This document shows, one piece after another, positions 56,293 to 64,000 of a DNA stretch of 64,000 nt. The notes beneath the pieces are model-generated. The model was given only the letters and a program-made list of their open reading frames with translations. It was not told where the DNA came from and searched no databases. The DNA lies in assembly GCA_029582165.1 (NCBI GenBank), contig CM055876.1:33425317-33489316 (forward strand), in the 5' to 3' direction. Position 1 is the first letter of the stretch; the number at the start of each line of letters is the position of its first letter. The position numbers and the translations under genes are program-made. This DNA comes from Portulaca oleracea. Taxonomy: Eukaryota > Streptophyta > Magnoliopsida > Caryophyllales > Portulacaceae.

Positions 56293-59200
56293 TTAAAGAG
56301 AATGCCTTTCTAGGATTGCAACAGTCTCTTCCCTTGCACTGCATTTACCAACAAATTAATCATTAGGAGATTGTGTTATGCTGCAAAGAAGATGGTTACA
56401 TATCAAACAGTTTCCAAATCGATCGACAATTTACAGGATTTCATGTATGAAGCTCAGAATTTCAAACACTGCACCAGATTGTACCAAACATCAAGAAACT
56501 TTTTGTGAAAAGGAAATTGTTTTGCTTTATACCAAACTCATCTTGTGAGAGTTATCTTTCTAGCAAACCATTTACACAAGTAAATCCAGTGGATATTCTG
56601 TTACCCATTGGCAAGTCATCTACTACAAGAAGCAAAATGCTTATGATAAGAGTAAGGCCCTGTTTGGTAACCAATTATTACCTGTATGAACTATGAATTA
56701 GCTGTTTGTAGGAAAAACGTTTGATAAAATTAGTTGTTTGTGGTAAAGCTATTCCAAAAAAATCTATTTACCACACCTCAAAAAGATTTGGCGTTAGCCA
56801 AAAAGCTAATATTCCTCAAAAGGTATCCATAAACCCATAAAGCTTGTTACCAAACAGGTAGCGCTGAAAAAATTTTGGATCCGGTCCGCGGAGTAAATTC
56901 ATGTCGGTCAATGTCAAAATTTGGATGAGAAATTGGTGTATGAACCGGTTCTTTTGGGTTGGACTGATTTGAATCCGGGTCAAAATTTGATTTGGACATA
57001 GAAAAAAGAAAAAGTTTCAGTCAATGTCAAAATCGGATTTGGACCAAACCCAATATTTTCGAGGTCAGACAAAATTCTGCCAACGTTACAAACAGCCACC
57101 CAACATAAACTCTTTCAAGCAACACCATCAATAACAAACTGAACATACTGTAAGTTCCTGCTTTAGATACTAACCTGCCTGGTCTGAGTATCTTGTAAGT
57201 TCCTGACATTGTCAAGTCGACTACAGTTGATCCAGCACGGCCCATGGGAAGATCACCACCATCAAACACATAGGCACAATGCTCCCACAAATCCTCAAAA
57301 TCTTTGATGGAGACACTGCTTGGCTGTCCACTCAAGTTTGCACTAGTAAGAGCGAGGGCACTTCCTGAACCTCGAGAGATGATCCTTATGAACTCACTAT
57401 CTGGCACTCGAACACCAATGCTATCTAGCCCTGGATTCAATGACTTCTCAAGAATACTCGAATCCCCTGAAATGTATGTGAGAATATTTGGCAATAAAGT
57501 CGTACACTTTCTTTACAATACAAGGGAATGTAAAAAGCACTAAACTTGGCAACGTTAGTGTATAGAATCATCATTGGTCATTCAACAATCAGCTTGAACT
57601 TTGGGTTGAGATGGTTCTACATGGAACAGACAATTGGGTCATTCGGACCGGGTTCGGGTTGGACCCATTTAGGTTGAGTCAGTTTGGGTTGACAGAGTAT
57701 TCAAGACTTTTACAAACTGAACAAAAATAGACAGAAAGATGAGCCACAAACCTCGCCTTAGCACCACTGTGACAGGCCCAGGAAGGAGGGAATCAAGCAA
57801 AGTCTCTGGCAAATGATCAGTAGCTGCGTAGCGTTTTATGTCTGAGACATCTCCAACACAAATTGCGAGAGGGCTTGTATGCTTTCGCCCTTTAATTTCA
57901 TAAATCCTGTCTACCGCTTCTTTGGAACTGCAGGAGTAAAAGTCAATCAGACATAACAGCTTCTAAAAACAAAATTCACAACAATCTTTGGAAACTGCTG
58001 GAACTAACAAGGTATCAAACGACATGCTCGAACTTGACCAATTACTACAATAATGGAACAACTTAAGCCTCAAAATTGAACTGTTAAAGAATCATATCCA
58101 CAGATATAACTTGCCCAGATCAGTGAACTTGAGCATTTAAGACTCGTCTAACTGAAATGAAGAGCTCATGCAGTATAGACTTCAGCAGAGACCGATCCTA
58201 ACTACAGGCTGCTTTCCATGTCTAAGGAATTCAGTGTGCCTCTCATTTGAGTTCAGCACACAAAGGAGATCAAAATTCAAAATGCAGATCCATAATTGAA
58301 ATTTTAACCCAATCAGAAAGAGTCAACCAAGTGGCTGTAGTTTAGTGGTTAGAATTCCACGTTGTGGCCGTGGAGACCTGGGCTCGAATCCCAACAGCCA
58401 CAAAACCTTTTTATTTTTCTTTCAACTTATACTGTAATGGACTAAAATAAAATGCTGGCTCAACTAGAACCAGTCTCTCTAACTTGCAAAATTTAGTTTT
58501 TGACCCATTATAAAGAGACAAATCCATCTCATTGTGAATGATATGCATTCACGAAACAAAGAGAGAACAAAGACTAGGATACAAACCTTTCCAATGGCAG
58601 GAAAACATATTAACTACTGTCCCAAGGACCAAAGTCAGATTATTGCATACACAAGATGACAATAAATAGCTAAAGAACTGTTTGTCGAAACATGAACACA
58701 GCACCACCATTCAGCAATAACTAAAAGATTATGATCTTAAAAAGTTACACATACTCTAAAAACACAAAAACTGAACTCCCCTCAAAGTCAGATAACTAGA
58801 GGAGGTAAACATATTTTCGCATTTTCACAGAAATACAGAGAAGCACAGGCAAACTAAGATTGTCTTAGATTATCAAACAATGAACTGATAAAGATGGAGC
58901 TCACTCATCGCTGACAATTCTTAGCTAACATCCAGATCAACCCAAACAAAACCTTCCAGCCCATGAGACATTATCGGTGAAATCATGAAATCCAATGCTC
59001 TAAGCGGTAATGCTTGGAGTAACAAAACACCAACTTTTCTCTAAATACTAAATGTAATGCAACACATTCAAAATTGAAGTATTGTGCCAAATTCTCCTCC
59101 CATCAGATTCTGAGCTTCAATGATATTCTAATAAAATGGGCACATATCTATGATCACTTTGCCCATTTGAGATTCCAAGCTGTGGGATTTCTTCTCCTTG

Positions 59201-59813
59201 AAGAATTCTTTTTTCTTTTTAAATCCCTTCCTTTCTTAAAGTTTGTTCCTCTCCAACCTGCTTTATATCTTGCTACAAGCCCTTATCCAAACAAGCATCC
59301 CACCACCACAAATTTGAGACTCCAACTTGTGGAATTTCTTTTCCTTGAAGAATCCTTTTTCAGTTAAAAAAACCTTCCTTTCTCCAAGTACCTCTCTACC
59401 CTCATCCTCAATTGAACACCAAATTTCAAAACACCCGCAATTACAAAACAAACAAAACCAGACATCAAGAAATCTCACACCCAGAAAACTATAACAATGC
59501 AAGGAGGCTAACTAACTTTTCATAGTTCATCATTAACATTCAATGAATCAACCCCAAATTTCGATTGTGATTAAGCATATTCCACTAATTTCCTCACAAA
59601 TTGCTCAACAGAAATTGAAAGAGTAGGTTAAAAATTAGGAGCATACCAAGCATCACAGGCGAAGCCATACAAAGTATCAGTAGGAACAGCAATGACTTTT
59701 CCAGATTTGAGGGACTCAACAGCCTTATCAGCAAATTCATGGGTTGCTGGAAGAACCAACCCCATCTTCTCATCCTTCAAAATCCCGTCAAAATCATCGA
59801 CATGGGAAGCCAT
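56293..59813 (-). CDS. YrdC/SUA5-family threonylcarbamoyl-AMP synthase
   Basis: Four exons: 59647-59813, 57752-57927, 57175-57466 and a 46-bp last exon at 56293-56338; 681 bp, 226 residues. The enzyme makes threonylcarbamoyl-AMP from threonine, bicarbonate and ATP, the first step of the universal t6A37 modification of ANN-decoding tRNAs. Visible YrdC motifs are GKVIAVPTDTLYGFACDA, YEIKGRKHTSPLAICVGD, SLLPGPVTVVL, GVRVPDSEFI, ALALTSANLSG and GRAGSTVVDLT. The tiny last exon encodes AREETVAILERHSL and fits Arabidopsis At5g60590 in both phase and wording. The frame stays open upstream of the chosen Met at 59813 but has no earlier ATG before a stop, so any organelle leader would need an unseen 5' exon. 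Intron 1 hosts a tRNA gene on the opposite strand, and intron 3 a CGGGTC-family repeat. Confidence 0.92.
56870..57085. repeat. CGGGTC-family repeat in YrdC intron 3
   Basis: Contains GGATCCGGTCCGCGG, GTCAATGTCAAAATTTGG twice, and AGAAAAAAGAAAAAG, all shared with 36340-36425 and 41720-41860. Ends are roughly TAGCGCTGAAAAAATTTTGG and AAAATTCTGCCAACGTTA, an imperfect inverted pair. Confidence 0.55.
58331..58402 (+). tRNA. tRNA-His (GTG anticodon)
   Basis: A 72-base cloverleaf. The acceptor stem GTGGCTG (58331-58337) pairs with CAGCCAC (58395-58401), and the discriminator base is A. The anticodon stem CCACG/CGTGG encloses TTGTGGC with GTG at 58364-58366. The T arm reads CTGGG-CTCGAAT-CCCAA, with one C-A mismatch at its base where G is usual. 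A T tract at 58409-58413 can stop RNA polymerase III. It lies in intron 1 of the minus-strand YrdC gene, on the opposite strand. Tryptophan or other isotypes are excluded by the anticodon. Confidence 0.93.
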
Positions 59814-61204
59814 TTTAGCGCTAATCCAACCACGAAAGCTGCGATCTCTGAGCTTGAAATTGACAGCTCTGAACCTGGGCAGCCCTTGAAAGCAAAAGAA
59901 TCGACTCAGAAACAAGTTTGAAGAGATCTATTATTATGGGGGCATCATAATATGAATGTTGTGAAAGGAACCTCGAATAAGCGGGAAAAGGGAGAGAAAA
60001 GGGTGGCTGTGGATGAACTTTGCTGTTGTTGTGATGCTCATAATACAGTATGTGTTTAGTTTGCTGCTGCAGAGAAAGAAGACTTGGACTTTGTACAGTT
60101 GATTTCTCTAACTTCCGTCCATTGAGATATCATGTAGTATAACTGCTCCATATTAGTCCAAAATCTATAGAATTGACTTCTAGACCTTGTTCCATTAGGC
60201 CACTAATCACTGTCAAATTATTATTGGGCCTTTCTTTTTTGCATCTGTCTGTTGCATATGTTTTATGTCTTGGGCTGGTTTGGGCTGGAGTCACCCAAAA
60301 TTCTAGGGTTGTTCTCTCTTGTTTGTTTTCCTTGATCAGTTGATGCAGAAATTATTAGGTGGACCACAACTACAAGTTTTTTTCTTTGTTCTCTTTCTTT
60401 ATTTCTAAGTCACTATTTTTCTTTTAAATGTCATGCTTTGGTATAAAATTTATATATTTAGATATTAAATTGAAAAAATTGATATGATTGACTTCTATCA
60501 CTATAATGTTATATATAAATTATATTTTCATCTATAATTTATAAAACTTACAAAAAAAAAGTGCCTAAAATATAATCATCAAATGTGGTTCATACTATTA
60601 GACTGTTATTTAATTTATAATTGTTGTCGTAGTCAATACATTCCAAGCTTTTACGATTGATAATTAATAGTACATATCTAAAAAAAGGTGTAAAAAATTA
60701 TAATACGTATTATTTTTGATAAAGAACAAGACACATAAATTGTATCTTCTCGAAGACTCGTATTATTCAAGAAAAGTGTAAGAGGGATAGATTATCTTAT
60801 TAGACAGGTCAAGGTATACCTCAAAATAACTTCCCAAATCCCTGTGCTCAAATTAAACACCAAATAACTGAATACTATAGTGTTCCTAGTAGCTTATTTG
60901 GTAATTGGCATGATGGTGGCCTTTCTTGTTGGAGTTTATGGGATCGATTCTCATGACTTACAAAACTGTTATATATCATGAAGGCTATTATAATATGTGT
61001 AAGAAGGAGAATACATCGTTTTGAAGAGCAAAACACATGATAACACATATAGTAGTACATTAGTACGTACCAAATAGACATGCCCAAGATTGGAGTATAT
61101 AAAGAACTACAGTAGTTAATTGGTGCACGGTAACAGTGACCACATCCTTTTACAAAATCAGAAAATCAGATGCATGAATTACTTCTCCCAAGTTAAGTAA
61201 CTAG
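59814..61204. other. Upstream region of YrdC and spacer to the NAC gene
   Basis: 59814-60120 should hold the leader and promoter of the minus-strand YrdC gene. 60400-60780 is very AT-rich. The right end is the NAC 3' untranslated region. No additional gene was recognised. Confidence 0.45.
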
Positions 61205-63401
61205 CTATAGAAATGGGAGTTTATTCTGTCGAATTGCAGCTGAAGTTGAGTTGATTCCTGCAATATGATCAGCAGTAGTATTCATCAAACAACCCTTTTC
61301 CTGCTGCTGTTGCTGTTGATGTTGATCCAAGCTCTGATACCCTGCAAGAAGCTTGTCCAGGAACCCCCACGTACTACACTCCGCGTTCCCATTTCCATTC
61401 CCATTCCCATTCCCATTATTACTCAACATTCCGATATTATTCCCCGGCGTCAGCCTGACTAAGTTGTCCATGCTGCTCAGGAGGTTGGGACCCACCGAGT
61501 CCGGGCTCGACAGCTGAGGAAGGTGCAGCACCCCGTCGAAAGGGTTATGTGGGTAGTTCATGTTTATGTTTATGTTGTTGGGGTGCTGCATTATTATGGG
61601 TTGGATGTTGTAGTTGTCATGGTGTTGTCTTGGTGGTAGATTTGGGACTGAAGTTGTAGTACTAATTGAGTTGTTGGGTTTCATCATCTGGTTGTTAGTT
61701 GAGGTATAAGCTGGGTTTTCATGGTAGTCTTCGTCGTGTTGTATGCCTCTTCCATGGTTCTTCTTCTTGAATACTCGACATACCACCCATCCATCTTCTT
61801 GCTGTAATTTGGGAAAGAAAATCCACTTTTTTAATTGAAACAAAGTTGATGTGTGTATGTATAATTATCATACTTTGTAAGGCGACATAAAGGAATCAGT
61901 CTCTCAATAGATAGAATTGTTCGTAATTATCTATGTTTGAATCTTCCTACACCTTACATAAGCGGAATCCACCCTTGATGTGGTGGTGGTGGTAATTAAA
62001 TTGAATTATATCGGGTAAGCATGCCTAATTCTTATTTTTGATTCAAGAGATGAAGGAGATTCAATGAAGAAGCTAGGTCGAACATATACCTGAACTTGGG
62101 GATCATCGTTATCATCAAGTCGATACTCATGCATGATCCAATCGGTCTTTTGTCCATGAGGAGCACGTCCTGTGTAGAACACCAGGGTTTTCCTCATTCC
62201 AATCCGCTTGCCATTGCTGAGATAAATTGCTTTATCTCTTCCTGTTGCCTTCCAGAACCCGGCTGTTGTGGCCCGATTTGTCCTCGTACCCGTTGGATAC
62301 TTCTTGTCCTTGTGACTAAAGAAATACCATTCGTTCTGAGGTCCTGAACCAATCCTACACTTCTCTGCATACAACAATAGGATCTAAAATTTTAGTATCA
62401 TGCACACAATACTCATTATTTACTAGCTAGCTAATATACCAGTTCATATATAACTCTAAACAACTTATGCAATACCAATGGAAATATATCTCCATTTATT
62501 TCATTTTACAGCAAAAATCTTGGCTATTATTGTAACGCCCCCAGCCCCTCCCGGGCCGCGGACATTACCGATAACTGCTTTAAGGATCGCTGACTGGCCC
62601 CACAAATCACCACGAGTTTTTCTAGCGTACTTCGTCCTCGCTCACACGCTGCCTGAGAAAACTTTCCAGGAGGTCACCCATCCTTTGACTACTCGCAGCC
62701 AAGCACGCTTAACTGAGGAGTTCCTAACGAATGAGCTACATAAAAGAAGGTGCACCTTAATGATATAAGTAGTCATTTCAATCCTCTTAAGCTACACTTA
62801 ACCATATACCTGGGGTGTTACAATTATGATGAGAGATCATTAGAGATCTACAACCATAAGAATTTGCGCAACTCGATCTCTATGTACTGATACATGTTTG
62901 GGTAGCCCAAGACGTTATTCTTATCCATCCCTAACAAATTTCAAAACTGCAGATCTAGCTATCTGATGGATAAATCTCAACCGATCGGATATTTGCATGA
63001 GATCCACCCTAGCTGAGATCATATATATGATATAAGTGTTTAGGGTTTGACTTCGTATATATGTACTATCATCAACATATATGCATGAGATCCAACTACT
63101 TGAGAGATTATGAAATCCAACTGCATGGCTTCTAATTAACATGCATGTAATCATGATATATCTTTGATTCATTAGCATATATTATAACATGAAGAAATTA
63201 GATGTAATAAACCCTAGCTAGCTAGTAAATACCTTTGAGGTCCCAAGGCTCAAGCTTGTTGAGGTCAACTTCAATAATGACATCAAGATCGATTGCTTCA
63301 TAAGAAACCTTCTTCTTCAAGTAGTAGTAAAGCAACTCCTCGTCGGTCGGATGAAACCGGAATCCGGGAGGCACCGACAACTGTCCATTTCCATGCATCA
63401 T
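61205..63401 (-). CDS. NAC transcription factor, SOMBRERO-like
   Basis: Three exons: 63233-63401, 62090-62364 and 61205-61801; 1041 bp, 346 residues. NAC factors bind DNA through an N-terminal domain of about 150 residues. All five subdomains are visible: [20 protein letters not shown] (A), [17 protein letters not shown] (B), [15 protein letters not shown] with [17 protein letters not shown] (C), [20 protein letters not shown] (D) and [10 protein letters not shown] then [13 protein letters not shown] (E). The wording is closest to Arabidopsis SOMBRERO/ANAC033, a root-cap regulator, with BEARSKIN-type factors next. The C-terminal half is a divergent activation region rich in Asn, with an NG repeat, a Gln run and a WGFLDKLL motif. 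Start: two adjacent ATGs at 63401. Intron positions are normal for NAC genes; intron 1 contains a retrotransposon LTR. Confidence 0.93.
61299..61327. repeat. CTG/TTG run encoding a glutamine tract in the NAC gene
   Basis: The plus strand CTGCTGCTGTTGCTGTTGAT is read on the minus strand as a CAG/CAA-encoded run of Gln near the C-terminus. It is likely length-variable. Confidence 0.8.
61384..61418. repeat. Hexanucleotide repeat encoding Asn-Gly in the NAC gene
   Basis: CCCATT units repeat five to six times (plus strand), encoding NGNGNGNGNGN in frame. Changes in copy number keep the frame, so length alleles are expected. Confidence 0.85.
62531..62822 (-). mobile_element. Cassandra TRIM solo LTR in NAC intron 1
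   Basis: A 292-bp unit with ends TGTAACGCCC and GGGTGTTACA is flanked by a perfect 5-bp duplication ATTAT (62526-62530 and 62823-62827). On the minus strand, 62664-62723 reads like the 3' half of 5S rRNA, including GTTAAGCGTGCTTGG and GGATGGGTGACCTCCTGG. LTRs carrying 5S rRNA promoter sequence define Cassandra elements. No internal region or second LTR is present, so this is a solo LTR left by recombination. Confidence 0.9.
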
Positions 63402-64000
63402 TCTCTTCTTCTTCTCCTTCTTCTGCTATATATATTCACCCTGAAGATTGAAGCAAATCAAAACACACACAAACTAATTAAGCAAACTAGGTCACAACTT
63501 TGACACTTTTGCTTGTGTTTTCATGCATCAATGACCAACTTATTACTTCAAATCTACACCATATATGACTAACCTTTTCAACTTCAAACTTAAGAGAGAG
63601 AAAGAGAGAGAAGAGACAGAGAGAGGTGAAGCAAGAACGAGGAAAGGGAACAGAAATAAAGGAGGCGAATATGATAGTCAAAGGAATAGAAGGAAAAAAA
63701 TGATAAAAAAATGGGAATAGAAGCTAAGAAATGTAAAAAATTATTGCATGGGGAGAAGAGGAAGAAGATGAAGAATAGAAGGTGGAAAATAATAAAAAAA
63801 GAGAGGAATAGAAGAAAAAAATGATTAGAAAAAGGTGATGAAATTGATGTGGAGTGAAAGAGAGGGAGATTGCGTACGGGGAGGGGTGCAACAGGCTACA
63901 ACACCACACACGAGGGTGGATGGACGGACGGATGCTCATCTAATTCATCTGACTAGGGATTCTGTCCGTTGAATGCTAGACCTCTACCCTCAATTTCGGT
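63402..64000. other. Upstream region of the NAC gene
   Basis: It holds the leader and promoter of the minus-strand NAC gene. GA/AAGA-rich tracts (63590-63720 and 63750-63880) read as CT-rich on the coding strand. No other gene was recognised at the right edge. Confidence 0.45.

Noticed and set aside
59814..59915. Extended N-terminus for the YrdC protein
   Set aside because: The open frame before 59813 contains no ATG, only a TTG at 59915, so an organelle leader from this exon alone is not supported.
61205..63401. Secondary-wall NAC (VND/NST type)
   Set aside because: Subdomain wording and the C-terminal region fit SOMBRERO better than VND or NST proteins, though a tree would settle it.

Overview
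The window is nuclear DNA of a flowering plant, almost certainly a eudicot. Genes are split by short GT-AG introns, most intergenic DNA is AT-rich, small transposons are everywhere, and every recognisable protein belongs to a plant family (tau glutathione transferases, glycolate oxidase, GA 2-oxidase, CYP72-type P450, NAC factor). The species cannot be fixed from the sequence alone. Exon models were built by hand from splice sites and reading frame; each complete model closes in frame.

Layout. 0.6-6.2 kb: a minus-strand array of three tau-class GST genes; the outer one (5.2-6.1 kb) is intact and the other two each carry one small frame-breaking deletion. 7.5-13.9 kb: an 8-exon ubiquitin-specific protease like Arabidopsis UBP25 (minus). 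15.7-19.5 kb: a 7-exon sugar-phosphate/phosphate translocator-like membrane transporter (minus). 22.0-26.7 kb: an 11-exon peroxisomal glycolate oxidase (minus). 28.5-29.6 kb: a 5'-truncated LINE with a perfect target-site duplication. 29.6-36.5 kb: a gene-free stretch dense in MITEs. 36.5-39.4 kb: a gibberellin 2-oxidase (minus), whose TATA box abuts an 825-bp foldback element. 42.1-45.7 kb: a secreted alpha carbonic anhydrase (minus). 48.8-50.9 kb: ribosomal protein eS28 with a 1.8-kb leader intron (plus). 52.5-56.0 kb: a CYP72-type cytochrome P450 (plus). 56.3-59.8 kb: a YrdC/SUA5 threonylcarbamoyl-AMP synthase (minus), with a tRNA-His gene on the opposite strand of its first intron. 61.2-63.4 kb: a NAC factor closest to SOMBRERO (minus), with a Cassandra solo LTR carrying a 5S rRNA-like segment in intron 1.

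The genes are a normal mixed chromosomal neighbourhood, not a pathway cluster: detoxification, ubiquitin recycling, photorespiration, hormone catabolism, CO2 hydration, translation and root-cap-type development. The unusual content is the mobile DNA: at least five Stowaway-type MITEs with TA duplications, a family with CCTGTTCTTTT ends and TAA targets, a hAT-like family rich in CGGGTC/GACCCG, SINE-like pieces with Pol III boxes, two Cassandra pieces and several long inverted repeats. I saw no CRISPR array, operon or prokaryotic system and no clear evidence of a wholly new gene system. The best leads are the foldback at the GA2ox core promoter, the decaying GST array and the CGGGTC-rich repeat family.
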